Source of the DNA: Hymenobacter sediminis
Lineage (GTDB): Bacteria > Bacteroidota > Bacteroidia > Cytophagales > Hymenobacteraceae
Length of the DNA: 64,000 bases
Assembly (NCBI RefSeq): GCF_003231285.1
Contig: NZ_QKNS01000001.1
Coordinates: 744,001 to 808,000, forward strand
Direction: 5' to 3'
The notes beneath the pieces were generated by a model. The model was given only the letters and a program-made list of their open reading frames with translations, was not told where the DNA came from and made no database searches. The position numbers and the translations under genes are program-made. Shown here in pieces: positions 43,718 through 53,673 of the stretch (positions within the stretch are counted from its first letter, which is position 1; each line of letters starts with the position of its first letter).

Positions 43718-46204
43718 CTACCCTCCCGTGTTGCTGCTGCCTTGTTTAGAGTCATCGTTGCGAATGGTGCGGCGCTGGCGCTGGCCGCTGCTGTCTACCT
43801 TGCCGAAGCGGTAGTTGAAGGACAAGCGCACGGAGCGCTGGTACTGATAGAAGCTCCCAACACTGCGAAACTGGTCGGTAACGGTAGTGTTGCGGAATTC
43901 ACGGCCGGGCGAAAGAAAGTTGTTGGCGCTCAGCGTCAGGTCGGCCTTTTCCTGCAGGAGCATGCGTTTCAGGCCCAAGCCGTAATATAGGCCCCCGGAG
44001 TAGCGCGTCTGGAGCTGCACGCCGCCCGTCCAGAAACCGCCGTAGCCCTGCAGGGTGTAATGGGTTTTGAACTTCAACGAGGAGTTCAGGTTCATGAACA
44101 TCGAGGCCCGGCGGCTGGTGCGGTTCAGGGCCGTGCTACGCAGCTGCGTGTAGTCGGTGCTGATGTTGCTGCTCACGTTCCAGTCTTTGGTAGGCTTCAG
44201 GGAGCCGTAAAAGTTTAGGCCGTAGGTAGTGTTGGTAGCCAAGTTACCGAAGGTGGTTTCGGAGCGGGCCAGCTCCTCATTGTAGCGGTAGAACTGCTCA
44301 ATGGAATTGCCCGTGCGCCGGGCGTAGGCCGAGAGGTTCAGGGAGCTTTTCTCGCCGTACGTGCCGTAGCTTAACTCGTAGCTGTCCGTTACCTCGGGGC
44401 GCAGGTTGGGGTTGCCAAACTGAATGCTGTTGGGCGTAACCTGGTTTACGTAGGGGTTGAGGTAGTAAATGTGCGGGCGCTGAATGCGCCGCGAGTAGCT
44501 GAAACGCAACGTCTGGCCCTCTTTTTTAAGCGTGCGGGTGGCGCTCAGGTTGGGCAGCACATTAAGGTAGTCATTCGAGAAACGACCGTTTTCGCCCTGA
44601 AACTCGCCGGCAATGTCTGTGCGCTCCAGGCGGGTGCCCAGGCTGAACGTGTGCTTCTTGCCCCAGGCAAAATTGTAAGTGCCATAAGCCGCCAGCACAT
44701 TCTGCTGATAGTCGAAGGCATTGGAGCGGCGCGGATTTCGCACAAACCCGTCGTGCCGGTCCGTCAGCAGGGTGTCCAGGGAGTAGTCGCTGGTTACGTG
44801 GCGCCGAATCATCTTGGCCCCCGTTTCCAGCGTGTTCTTCTCCCCGAACGGGTGCGTATAGTCGGTCTGGACGGTAGTTTCGAGGTTGCGAGCCAGGTTG
44901 AGGCTTTGCTCCCGGTATTCCAGCGGGCCGCCCTGTAGCTCGGCGGCCCCGTACTGGTCGAGGCGGTAGCTTTCGTCGGAGCGGTTGCGGGTGTGCTGGG
45001 CCAGCACGGCCCACTCCCGTCGGGGTTGGCTTTCCCCGAAGGTGCGGGTGTAGCCGGCGTTCAGGTCGTAGTTGCGGTTTTCTCCGCGCCGGGTAATGTC
45101 GCGGGTGTAAAGGGTGTCGAGCTGGGGCTGACCGCGGTACTGATTGAAAAAGTCCTGGGGCGAGCGGCTGCTGTAGAGGTTGCCGTTGCCGCTGAACGTG
45201 AAGCTGTGCAGGGCTGAAGGGTCGTAGGTAAGCTCTACCTGACCGTAGCCGCCATTACCCACGTTGCGGGAGGTAGTGCGCTCGGTAAGCTGGCCCGTAG
45301 CGCCGCCCGGCAGGAAATCGGTGCGCTCATTGCTGCTCTTGTACGGGTACACGTTGTGAAAGCCACTGAGCTTAGTGTTCACGCCTACTTTGCCGCGCCG
45401 CGCGTTCAGGCTCCCGTTCAGGCCCTGGTTGCGGTTGCCAGTATTGGCTCCTACGCTCCCGTTTACGCCTTGCAAGCTGTTTTTCTTCAACACAATATTG
45501 ATAACCCCACCTGAGCCCTCCGCATCATAGCGCGCCGATGGGGCCGTCACTACCTCAATGGCCTTGATCTGGTCGGCTGGAATCTGCTTTAGTGCTTCCG
45601 CCAAATTGCCCGCGAGCATGGAGGAGGGCTTGTTGTTGATGAGGATGCGCACGTTGCCAGTGCCACGCAGCTGCGGGTTGCCCTCGGCATCGAGGTTCAC
45701 CATGGGTGTTTTGCGCAGGATGTCGGCAGCCGTGCCACCGGCGTTGGTAGCGTCCTGGTCGGCGTTGTAGACGAGGCGGTCGGGCTTGGTTTCTATTACC
45801 GGCCGCTCGCCGGTTACCTTCACTTCACCCAAATTCTGAGTAGCAGCCGGCAGGGGTAGCGCGCCTAGGTCGGCGGGCTGCTCTGTTACCGTCACGGGTT
45901 TCAGTTGCGTGGTGTAGCCTACAAAGCTGATTTGCAGCCGGAAGGAGCCTGTAGGCAGGTCTTGCAGCTCAAACCGGCCTTGCGCGTCACAGGTAGCCCC
46001 GGTAAGAGGGGTAGCCCCGCTGGCCGGCAGCAGGGCCACAGTGGCGTATTCTACCGGCTTTTGGGTGGCGGCATCTACTACGCGGCCGGTCAAGCGGCCG
46101 GGGCCTTTCGTTGTACTGGTTGCAGGGGTAGGAGAAGTAGTTTGCGCCTGAACCGCAGGCGCTGCCAAAACGGCCAGCAACAGCAGGGTAGGTGTATGCT
46201 TCAT
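43718..46204 (-). CDS. TonB-dependent receptor with OMP_b-brl_3-type barrel (module copy A)
   Basis: 828 residues: signal peptide (MKHTPTLLLLAVLAAPAVQA), Thr/Pro-rich linker, carboxypeptidase-regulatory domain (about 37-120), plug with LRGTGNVRILINNKPSSMLA and IEVVTAPSARYDAEGSGGVI, and a long barrel ending in the R-R-T-I-R-N-D-D-S tail. Paralogue of the gene at 48652, with identical ordering. Substrate unknown. A LytS-type kinase and LytTR regulator start divergently upstream. Confidence 0.9.
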   Translation of the reverse strand: MKHTPTLLLLAVLAAPAVQAQTTSPTPATSTTKGPGRLTGRVVDAATQKPVEYATVALLPASGATPLTGATCDAQGRFELQDLPTGSFRLQISFVGYTTQLKPVTVTEQPADLGALPLPAATQNLGEVKVTGERPVIETKPDRLVYNADQDATNAGGTAADILRKTPMVNLDAEGNPQLRGTGNVRILINNKPSSMLAGNLAEALKQIPADQIKAIEVVTAPSARYDAEGSGGVINIVLKKNSLQGVNGSVGANTGNRNQGLNGSLNARRGKVGVNTKLSGFHNVYPYKSSNERTDFLPGGATGQLTERTTSRNVGNGGYGQVELTYDPSALHSFTFSGNGNLYSSRSPQDFFNQYRGQPQLDTLYTRDITRRGENRNYDLNAGYTRTFGESQPRREWAVLAQHTRNRSDESYRLDQYGAAELQGGPLEYREQSLNLARNLETTVQTDYTHPFGEKNTLETGAKMIRRHVTSDYSLDTLLTDRHDGFVRNPRRSNAFDYQQNVLAAYGTYNFAWGKKHTFSLGTRLERTDIAGEFQGENGRFSNDYLNVLPNLSATRTLKKEGQTLRFSYSRRIQRPHIYYLNPYVNQVTPNSIQFGNPNLRPEVTDSYELSYGTYGEKSSLNLSAYARRTGNSIEQFYRYNEELARSETTFGNLATNTTYGLNFYGSLKPTKDWNVSSNISTDYTQLRSTALNRTSRRASMFMNLNSSLKFKTHYTLQGYGGFWTGGVQLQTRYSGGLYYGLGLKRMLLQEKADLTLSANNFLSPGREFRNTTVTDQFRSVGSFYQYQRSVRLSFNYRFGKVDSSGQRQRRTIRNDDSKQGSSNTGG

Positions 46205-46580
46205 GCAGATATAGAAAGGAGGTAGATAAAGCAGCCGGGAGCCGGATGATAGACGCGGGCAGGTAACAGAGCCTTGTCCGCTGATAATGGTGGCAGAACG
46301 TTACGAACCTACTCTCTATTTTTCTACCTACCTCACAGAAATCAACCAACCTGGGGTTTTTCCTCAACTAACTCCTGAAAAGCTTAGTCTGGTAGAGCCT
46401 CCCGTTAGGTAAAATCAGTTCCCGTTTACTCGGGTAAGCGGTTAGCTGCTGAGGCAGTGGTAGGCCGGCAACAGGTGGTGATTGAGTTGGTGAGGGGAGT
46501 AGTTGAAAAAACAGCTCCATTCGCTGGCTGCCGTGCTACATTAGCCCACCTGCTTCCGCACTACTTTCATTTCTGCACGT
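46205..46580. other. Divergent intergenic region, receptor/kinase module A
   Basis: 376 bp without a gene. A short TTGAAAAAA element about 75 bp before the kinase start recurs upstream of the second kinase (about 53628). I see no perfect -7 box and no long inverted repeat. Confidence 0.5.
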
Positions 46581-47684
46581 ATGCCTCGTTCTTCTGCCCG
46601 CCGTCTGCTACTGCCATCGGGGGAGCTGCGGGTGCCGTGGCCGCATTTGGTGTGGCTAGGACTGCTGGTGTACACCGATGCCCAATTGTGGCTTACCCGG
46701 GCCGGACTGTACTACCAAGCCCCCGAAAGTCCGGCCGTATTCTGGCGCAACGCCCTACTAGCCGACGTGTTCGACTGCGCCCTGTTTTACCTGAACTACC
46801 TGGTGCTACAGCCTCGGCTATTTCGGGCGCGGCGGTGGCTGGCGTTTCTGGTGGCGGCGGTGGCGGCGCTGCTGTTGTTTGCCGCCGCCCGGGTAGGCGC
46901 GAGCGTACTTTGGCAGGAAGGCGTGCAGCAAGGACCCATGCGCCTGAACCTGGCGGCGCACATGCAACTGCTGCTGGCTTACCATGTGCCGCTGGGTGGG
47001 CTGATTTTGCTGCTCAGCAGCGGCCTGCGCTTAGCCGGCGACTACCTGCGAGAACGGGAAAGCCGCCGGGCCCTAGAACAGCAGCACCTGCGCACCGAGC
47101 TATCCTTACTGAAAACCCAGTTACACCCGCATTTTCTCTTCAACACGCTCAACAACATCTACTCCCTGACCTTACAGGCCTCGCCGCAGGCTCCCGAAGC
47201 GGTGATGCGCCTGGCTGAGCTGATGCGCTACCAGCTCTACGACAGCTCGGACGACTTGGTACCGCTAGCCCGCGAAATCAGTAACCTGCGCGGTTTCTTG
47301 GCCTTGCAACTGCTGCGCCTGCCGCCCGAGGAAGCCGACGAGGTACTGCCCTTCACCATTTTGTTGCCGCCCGGCGCCGAGTACGCCCGGCGCCTGCCGC
47401 CTATGCTACTTCTGCCGCTGGTAGAAAACGCCTTCAAGCACGGCGACTTAGCAGCCCGGCCTCACGTAGCCCGCTTCCACCTCCGGCTGGAGCCCGACGG
47501 GAGGTTGCAGTTCAGGGTGGAAAATTATGTAGCCGTGGGTGGCGGGCCGGGGCTGGAGGTGGCCGGTGGGGTAGGGCTGGCTAACCTGCGCCGCCGCCTG
47601 CAGCTCCTCTACCCAGGGCAGCACGCGCTGGCTACCACCGCCACTACCACCGCATTCTGCGCTACGCTGGAGGTGCAGTTATAG
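46581..47684 (+). CDS. LytS/YpdA-type membrane sensor histidine kinase (module copy A)
   Basis: 367 residues. Four hydrophobic segments in the first 160 residues, then the His_kinase motif LKTQLHPHFLFNTLNN (phosphoacceptor His184) and the ATP-binding N-box LLLPLVENAFKHGD with GVGLANLRRRL. Partner regulator follows 43 bp later. Paralogous to the kinase at 53674. Signal unknown; because the receptor is divergent, it may control it. Confidence 0.93.
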   Translation: MPRSSARRLLLPSGELRVPWPHLVWLGLLVYTDAQLWLTRAGLYYQAPESPAVFWRNALLADVFDCALFYLNYLVLQPRLFRARRWLAFLVAAVAALLLFAAARVGASVLWQEGVQQGPMRLNLAAHMQLLLAYHVPLGGLILLLSSGLRLAGDYLRERESRRALEQQHLRTELSLLKTQLHPHFLFNTLNNIYSLTLQASPQAPEAVMRLAELMRYQLYDSSDDLVPLAREISNLRGFLALQLLRLPPEEADEVLPFTILLPPGAEYARRLPPMLLLPLVENAFKHGDLAARPHVARFHLRLEPDGRLQFRVENYVAVGGGPGLEVAGGVGLANLRRRLQLLYPGQHALATTATTTAFCATLEVQL

Positions 47685-47727
47685 TCGCCTACCCTGGCTC
47701 GCTGGGGTGTATGTTTACTGTATTACA

Positions 47728-48486
47728 ATGCTTGCTATGGAAACTGCTGGGGCGCGCCGCCCGCTAACCTGCGTCATCATTGACGATGAGCCCCTGGCCC
47801 TGAACGTGCTGGCCGAGTACTGCATGCAGGTACCTTTCCTGGAAATGAAAGGGCGTTTTCATGAGGCGTTGGCGGCCGTGGCATTCTTGCACGAAAACCC
47901 TGTAGATGTAGTGTTTCTGGATATTCACATGCCGCGCCTGAACGGGCTGCAGCTCGCTCAATTGCTTCCCCAGCCTGCGCCGCGCATCATCTTCACCACG
48001 GCCCACGCCCAGTACGCCGCCGAAAGCTACGAGCTGCCCGCCCTGGATTACCTCCTGAAACCTGTGCGCTTCGAGCGGTTCGTGCAGGCCGCCCATCGGG
48101 CCCAGGCCGCCCTGCGCCCGACTCTTGCGCCTACCCCCATGCAGCCAGAAGCACACGCTAATGAAGTATTATTCATCCGCCAGGATAGCCGGCTGCACCG
48201 CGTATCCGTCTCGGACCTGTACTATGCCGAAGGGCAAAAAGAGTATCTGATGCTCTATACCGCCGCTGGCCGCATGCTTACGCTGCAGTCCTTTCGCGGC
48301 CTGGAGGAACTGCTGCCCCCAGGCCGCTTTGCGCGCATTCACAAGTCCTACCTCATCAACCTGCACCACTTGGAATTTGTAGAGCGCAACCGAGCGCAGG
48401 TGTACGGTACGCTGTTGCCCATCGGCGAAACCTACCGCGAAGCGTTCCTGGAGCAGCTCCGCTTCCACGGCCGGGCAGTGAGGTAG
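47728..48486 (+). CDS. LytTR-family response regulator (module copy A)
   Basis: 252 residues from ATG 47728 (47737 is an alternative start). Receiver domain with DDEPLALNVL and phospho-acceptor Asp65 in VVFLDIHMPRLNG; Lys in LDYLLKPV. C-terminal LytTR DNA-binding domain (about 145-252) with ARIHKSYLIN. Probable target is the divergent receptor gene and its own operon. Paralogous to the regulator at 55073. Confidence 0.95.
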   Translation: MLAMETAGARRPLTCVIIDDEPLALNVLAEYCMQVPFLEMKGRFHEALAAVAFLHENPVDVVFLDIHMPRLNGLQLAQLLPQPAPRIIFTTAHAQYAAESYELPALDYLLKPVRFERFVQAAHRAQAALRPTLAPTPMQPEAHANEVLFIRQDSRLHRVSVSDLYYAEGQKEYLMLYTAAGRMLTLQSFRGLEELLPPGRFARIHKSYLINLHHLEFVERNRAQVYGTLLPIGETYREAFLEQLRFHGRAVR

Positions 48487-48518
48487 TAAGTAAAAAGGCC
48501 CACTAATATCATCCTCGT

Positions 48519-48588
48519 CCTACCCCCTAGAATGAAAGCAGCCCTTGACGTTCGCACGTCAGGGACTGCTTTCATTCTAGGGGGTAGG
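48519..48588. terminator. Long bidirectional terminator (32-bp stem, two mismatches)
   Basis: Arms 48519-48550 and 48557-48588 pair over 32 positions with one mismatch and one wobble; loop TTCGCA. Outer ends are CCTACCCCCT/AGGGGGTAGG. It separates convergent regulator and receptor genes. Confidence 0.8.
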
Positions 48589-48651
48589 GCTGGGTGACTG
48601 ATGAATTGTTTAGTCAGGTCTCATCATCCTTCACCCAATCGTTACTTCACA

Positions 48652-51258
48652 TTACTGCTGGCCCTGGCCATTGCCTTCGCCCTGCTTCACGTCGTCGTTC
48701 TGGATGCTGCGGCGGCGCTTCTGAGGCTGGGTGGTGGTTTTGCCGAAGCGGTAGTTAAAGGCCAGGCGCACCCCGCGCAGGTAGATGTAGTTGTTGCTTA
48801 CCTGGCGGAACTGCTCCGTGTTCAGCTCGGAGCGCAGGTTGCGGGTAGCCTGCAGGAAGTTATCGGCATTCAAAGTAAGGTCGGCTTTGTCCTTGAGCAT
48901 GTTCTTACGCAGGCCTAGGGAGTAGAACGTCCAGGCGGCTTGCTTGCCCTGCAGCTGCACTCGCGGCGAGTTCAGGCCCCCGTAGAACTGCACGCTCAGG
49001 CCCTTCTCAAACTTGTAGCTGGAGTTCAGGTTCAGGTTGTACATCACCCCGTCGTTGGAGTAGGCGGCAGTATTAATGGCGTCTTCCCCGAATTCTCCGA
49101 AGCTAAGCCCGGGGCTTTTCAGCGACACGTAGTACACGTTTACGTTGCCACTCACATCCCACTTCGGCATGGGCTTTACTGAGGTGAACAAGCTCACGCC
49201 GAAGGTGGCGTTGCGACCTATGTTTCTGAAAGTCTGGTTGTTAACGCCATTTCGGTCAATAAAGCGCACCGCCTCAATGGCGTTGCCCGTGCGGCGGGCG
49301 TAAGCCGAGAGGTTCAGCACCGAGCCTTTAATGAACGTAGTATAGTTCACCTCATAGCTATGAGTCAGTTCCGGCTCCAGATCGGGGTAGCCGTAGCTGA
49401 CGTTGAGGCTATCGGAGGTGTTACGGAAGGGGTTCAGATAGAAGATTTGCGGCCGCTGAATACGGGCTGAGTAAGCCAAACGCACGCTTTGGCCGGGCTT
49501 CTTGGGGTTTTGGGGTTGATAGCTCAAACTCAGGTTGGGCAGGAAATTGGTGTAGTTCTGCGATACCCCGGAGTTCTGATTTTCCTGCTGCTGAAAGTCG
49601 CCGTTGATGCGGGTGTGCTCTACCCGCGCCCCCAGCTTAAAGCTTACTTTCTTCGAGGCTGAAAACCCGTAGGTGCCGTAGCCGGATAGCACATCCTGGT
49701 TGTAGTCGAAGAGGTTGGAGCGGCTGGGGTTGTACACCGGGTCGATGTTGCTGCTCCCCGGCGCGCTGTTATAGATGTCGTAGTCGCTGCTCACGCGGCG
49801 CAGAATGGCCTTGGCTCCGGTTTCCAGCAGGGCGGTTTCCGAGAAGGGTAGGGCGTAGTCGGTTTGCAAGGTAGTTTCGAGGTTGCGGGCCAGGTTCTCG
49901 CTTTCTTCGCGGTAGTCCTTGGCCTCGTTGCTCTCGGTGCGGCCCCGGAACTGGTCGAGGTAGTAATCCTGGAAGTTGCGGTTGCGGGTGTGCTGGGCCA
50001 GCACGCTCCACTCGCGGCGCTTCTGCTCGAAGGTGCGGGTGTAGGAACCGCTCACATCGTAGCTCTGGGTGCGGAAGCGGCGGTCAGTGTCGCGGGTGAA
50101 CTGGTCGGCCGCTATAGCCGGCAGCAGCACGTTGTTGAACTGGTCGTAATTGCCGCTGTTGCGGAACATGCTGCCCTGCACGTTCAAGGTCAGGTTGTGG
50201 TACTGGGCCGGGTCGTAGTCAAGACCAAGGCGCCCGAAGCCGCCGCCGCCAATCGTGTTGCCGTCGCCTTCCTGCTCCAACGATTTTACTTCGCCTTCCG
50301 GGGTTTTCAGGTAGCGCACTAGGTCGTTGCGGTTGGGGCTATAAAAGCCGAAACCACTCACGGAGCTAGTCAGGCCTACCTTGCCTTTGCGGTAGTTCAG
50401 CGAGGCGTTGCCGTTGGAGCTGCGCGTACCCCCCGCCAGGCCCACTGAGCCGTTTATGCCTTCCAGGTTATTCTTTTTCAGGATGATGTTGATGATGCCG
50501 CCCGTGCCTTCCGCATCGTACTTAGCCGAGGGGGTAGTAATTACCTCTACGCTCTTGATCTGGTCGGCCGGAATTTGCTTCATGGCATCGGCCACCGACG
50601 AGGCTACAATACCCGAGGGCTTGTTGTTGATGAGCACGCGCACGTTGCTGGTGCCGCGGAGTTCCACGTTGCCGTCGGGGTCCACGTTTACCAGGGGTAC
50701 TTTGCGCAGCACGTCGGCGGCGGTGCCGCCCGCATTTGTCAAGTCCTTATCGGCGTTGTACACAATGCGGTCGGGCTTGGTTTCTACCACGTCCCGCTCG
50801 CCGGTTACCGTTACCTCGCCCAGTTTCTGCGCCGATGACTCCAACTGAATGGTGGGCAGCGTGGTTAAGCCCGCGCCCACGGTTACGTTGCGCGTTTGGG
50901 TAGCATAGCCCACAAAGCTGATTTGCAGGCGGAACTCGCCGGCGGCCAGGCCTTTCAAGGAAAACCGGCCCCGCTCGTCGCACACGCCGCCGTCTACGGG
51001 CGTATTGCCGCTCAGCGGCAGCAGCGTAACGGTGGCAAACTCCACCGGCTTTTTGGTGCCTGCGTCCAGCACGGTGCCTTCCAGCCGGCCTGCACCCTTA
51101 GGCGCAGTAGGCAAAACAGGTTTGGCCGGGGCCGCTCCGGCGGGCATGCCGGCCGGGCGCTGACCAGCAGCCGGAGCGCCCGCCGGCGGCGTGGTTTGGG
51201 CCAGAGCTGGAACGGTGAGCAAGCTAGTCAGCAGGAGAGGCAGGGTAGCGTTTTTCAT
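48652..51258 (-). CDS. TonB-dependent receptor with OMP_b-brl_3-type barrel (module copy B)
   Basis: 868 residues from the ATG at 51256-51258, which opens the signal peptide MKNATLPLLLTSLLTVPALA; an upstream ATG would add 28 residues of non-signal character. Pro/Ala-rich linker, carboxypeptidase-regulatory domain, plug (LRGTSNVRVLINNKPSGIVA; VEVITTPSAKYDAEGTGGII) and barrel with the same tail (R-R-R-S-I-Q-N-D-D) as copy A. Ligand unknown. Lies downstream of an ABC permease on the same strand. Confidence 0.9.
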   Translation of the reverse strand: MKNATLPLLLTSLLTVPALAQTTPPAGAPAAGQRPAGMPAGAAPAKPVLPTAPKGAGRLEGTVLDAGTKKPVEFATVTLLPLSGNTPVDGGVCDERGRFSLKGLAAGEFRLQISFVGYATQTRNVTVGAGLTTLPTIQLESSAQKLGEVTVTGERDVVETKPDRIVYNADKDLTNAGGTAADVLRKVPLVNVDPDGNVELRGTSNVRVLINNKPSGIVASSVADAMKQIPADQIKSVEVITTPSAKYDAEGTGGIINIILKKNNLEGINGSVGLAGGTRSSNGNASLNYRKGKVGLTSSVSGFGFYSPNRNDLVRYLKTPEGEVKSLEQEGDGNTIGGGGFGRLGLDYDPAQYHNLTLNVQGSMFRNSGNYDQFNNVLLPAIAADQFTRDTDRRFRTQSYDVSGSYTRTFEQKRREWSVLAQHTRNRNFQDYYLDQFRGRTESNEAKDYREESENLARNLETTLQTDYALPFSETALLETGAKAILRRVSSDYDIYNSAPGSSNIDPVYNPSRSNLFDYNQDVLSGYGTYGFSASKKVSFKLGARVEHTRINGDFQQQENQNSGVSQNYTNFLPNLSLSYQPQNPKKPGQSVRLAYSARIQRPQIFYLNPFRNTSDSLNVSYGYPDLEPELTHSYEVNYTTFIKGSVLNLSAYARRTGNAIEAVRFIDRNGVNNQTFRNIGRNATFGVSLFTSVKPMPKWDVSGNVNVYYVSLKSPGLSFGEFGEDAINTAAYSNDGVMYNLNLNSSYKFEKGLSVQFYGGLNSPRVQLQGKQAAWTFYSLGLRKNMLKDKADLTLNADNFLQATRNLRSELNTEQFRQVSNNYIYLRGVRLAFNYRFGKTTTQPQKRRRSIQNDDVKQGEGNGQGQQ

Positions 51259-51599
51259 ATCAGTAACCGAGGGAGGGTAGTAGCAAAGAGAAGGGGTAGC
51301 AGGGAAGAGGAAAAAAGCAGGTAGCTGAAGCGTCAGAATCAACCTCTGAACCGTAGGGATTGGATGATGAGTGAGGGGTAGGATGCTACGGATTGGGCCA
51401 AGAGACCAAAAAGGAGCGCTACCGTTGCCCCACCACCATTTTTTATTTGTTCAGCTTAACCCATTCGGCCCGCAGCGCTGCCTACCCCGGCCTGGGCGGT
51501 TGACGTTGCCGAGGGTTGAGGTCGTGGCAGAGGGTAGGCCGATGTCGTTCGGATGGCGCGAGGGGCTTGAGCGGCAACCACCCAGGCCGGACCGGAATT
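51259..51599. other. Gap between ABC permease and receptor copy B
   Basis: 341 bp without a convincing gene. A 16-nt inverted repeat with one mismatch (51487-51502 and 51575-51590, arms CCGGCCTGGGCGGTTG/CAACCACCCAGGCCGG) begins 10 bp past the permease stop and may terminate that operon. The remaining 230 bp should hold the receptor promoter; I found no clear -7 box. Confidence 0.5.
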
Positions 51600-52451
51600 T
51601 TAGTTGGTTATGTTGCGGCGGTAGAGCAGCACGTAGCCCACTAACAGAGCACCCGCAAACCAGAGCAGGCTGTAGCCTTCGTGCTTAAGTAGCTCGTGAG
51701 AAACTTCCAGAACGCCTGCCTTGCTCATGCGCATGGAAACCGCCGTAGCCAGGGGCGCCGCGTACGGAATTTTATCGGCGTGCTCCCAGGAAAGCAGAGC
51801 AATAGTAGCCACCACTGCCCCCATTCCTACCCCCACCGGCACCACAAAAGAGCGCCACAGCAAGCTCACGATGTACTGCACCGCCAGCAGCCCCAGCGTG
51901 GCGATGTACGTGCGGCCCAGCATCCAGAGCAAGGCTTCAAACGGCACGGCATAGGTCTGGAAGCCCAGCTTTGGCCGTAGCACGCCGAGCAAGGCACCCG
52001 CGCCCAGTATCAGGGCTACGAAAAGTAATAGCGCCACAGCATTCAGGGCCAGAACGACGAGCAGCTTGGACACAAATACGGCGCCCCGACCCACGGGCTG
52101 GGCGTACAGGTGCTTCCATGCAGTAGCCTTGGTTTCGATGTTGATCACCAGGCTCGTCAGCAGCACCACAAACAGGGGTAGGAGCAGGGTGCCGGCCGTT
52201 TGCCAGTTCATCATGATGAACTTGGGCCAGGGCGTGCCACCCGCTTTCAGGATAACGTGGCCCTTGAAGAACAGGATCAAAAAGGTAAGCAGCACCGGAA
52301 AAGCCCCGCTCAGCAGCGTCAGGCGCAGGGCAGCCGTGCGGCGCAGCTTCAGCGCATCAGATGCCAGGGCCCGGCGCAGCTGAACAAACGGGTTCGGGGC
52401 CGAGGGTAGGGTAGGGAAGTCGGGCAGGGCAGAGGTCAGAACCGGATTCAT
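51600..52451 (-). CDS. ABC-2-type transporter permease
   Basis: 283 residues with six membrane helices (first about 43-62). N-terminal VQLRRALASDALKLRRTAAL is the cytoplasmic elbow typical of ABC-2 permeases linked to antimicrobial-peptide or lipid export. Follows the ATPase gene by 42 bp, so one operon. Family clear, substrate unknown. Confidence 0.88.
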   Translation of the reverse strand: MNPVLTSALPDFPTLPSAPNPFVQLRRALASDALKLRRTAALRLTLLSGAFPVLLTFLILFFKGHVILKAGGTPWPKFIMMNWQTAGTLLLPLFVVLLTSLVINIETKATAWKHLYAQPVGRGAVFVSKLLVVLALNAVALLLFVALILGAGALLGVLRPKLGFQTYAVPFEALLWMLGRTYIATLGLLAVQYIVSLLWRSFVVPVGVGMGAVVATIALLSWEHADKIPYAAPLATAVSMRMSKAGVLEVSHELLKHEGYSLLWFAGALLVGYVLLYRRNITN

Positions 52452-52493
52452 AAGGATGCAGATGAAGTAGGATAGAGGAAAGACAGGGCAGGA

Positions 52494-53432
52494 TTAGCGC
52501 ACCAGTTCGGCTTTCGCTTCGGTTAGGTGCAGGAAGGTGTCTTCCAGGCTGGGCTGCTCCAGGCGCAGGCCGTAGAGTGGCTGTCCGGCCGACGTGAGGG
52601 CAGCGGCCAGTTCGGCAGTTTGCTCTTTCGAAATCCAGGGCAGCCAGAGTGTGCCCGCTCCCACGAGGGTAGCCCCGGCCAGCAGGCGCGGCAGCAGGTT
52701 GCGGCAGGTATCGGCGTCTTCGGTTTCCAGTACCAGCCGGGCCCGGCCCGTTTGTAGCCGCTGCAGGTCTGGCAGGCTGCCCTGAAACACCAGCCTACCC
52801 TGCTGAATCACGCCAACGTGGGTAGCTACTTTTTCAATTTCGTTGATGAGGTGGCTGCTGACCACTATCGTTTTGCCGTGCTCTTCGCGCAGGTGGCGTA
52901 GCAGCTCCCGCATCTCAATAATGCCGTTCGGGTCAAGGCCGTTGGTCGGCTCATCCAGCAGTAGCAAATCGGGGTCAGAGAGCAGGGCAATGGCCAGACC
53001 TAGGCGCTGCCGCATGCCCAGGGAGTACTCCTTAGCTGCCCGGTGAGCGTTATCCGTGAGGCCAACCAGCGCCAGCACCTCGGCGGTGCGGTGGGCGGCT
53101 ATACCGCGCAGGCGGCGGGTAGCCTCCACGTTTTCACGCCCGCTCAGGTGGTCGTACAAGGAGGGGTTCTCGATGAGAGCCCCTACCCGCCCCAGGGCTG
53201 CCACCCGGTGACGGGCCAGATCATGCCCGAACAGTTGTACCGAGCCCGCCGCCGGCCGCAGCAGCCCCAGCAGCAGGCGCATGGTGGTGCTTTTGCCAGC
53301 TCCGTTCGGCCCCAGAAAGCCGTAAATGCTGCCCGGCTCCACCAGCAGGTTTACATCGTGCAGGATGGGCCGCTTACCGAAGTTGAAGTACAGGCCCTGG
53401 GTAGCGAGTAAGGCAGAGGAGGAAGGGTTCAT
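52494..53432 (-). CDS. ABC transporter ATP-binding protein
   Basis: 312 residues from ATG 53430-53432; the 10-residue longer frame is not used. Walker A GPNGAGKST, Q-loop region ALIENPSLYD, signature YSLGMRQRLGLA, Walker B LLLLDEPTNGLDP and H-loop SSHLINEI are intact. C-terminal extension (about 225-312) is usual for BcrA-type ATPases. Exports a lipid or peptide with the permease encoded next; located within the two-component module, which suggests signal-controlled detoxification. Paralogy with a gene outside the window cannot be tested. Confidence 0.93.
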   Translation of the reverse strand: MNPSSSALLATQGLYFNFGKRPILHDVNLLVEPGSIYGFLGPNGAGKSTTMRLLLGLLRPAAGSVQLFGHDLARHRVAALGRVGALIENPSLYDHLSGRENVEATRRLRGIAAHRTAEVLALVGLTDNAHRAAKEYSLGMRQRLGLAIALLSDPDLLLLDEPTNGLDPNGIIEMRELLRHLREEHGKTIVVSSHLINEIEKVATHVGVIQQGRLVFQGSLPDLQRLQTGRARLVLETEDADTCRNLLPRLLAGATLVGAGTLWLPWISKEQTAELAAALTSAGQPLYGLRLEQPSLEDTFLHLTEAKAELVR

Positions 53433-53673
53433 GGCGCTGGGTTGGTTGGATGACGTTGGCAAACGTAGCGCCCTTACTATATCGGCCCGGCGCTATTCAA
53501 CCAATCTGGCGGTTGCTTCCCGTAACAAGTGCTTTTGTCAGCCCAACCCCGCCTGAAGTGCCCTGAGCCGGCTGCTTTCGGGTTAACCGCATCAGCGGGG
53601 GCGTTGGTGGGTACTGGTGCGGAGTTGATTGAAAAAAAGGCCTTTCCGGCCCCCTAAAAGCGTATGTTTAGGC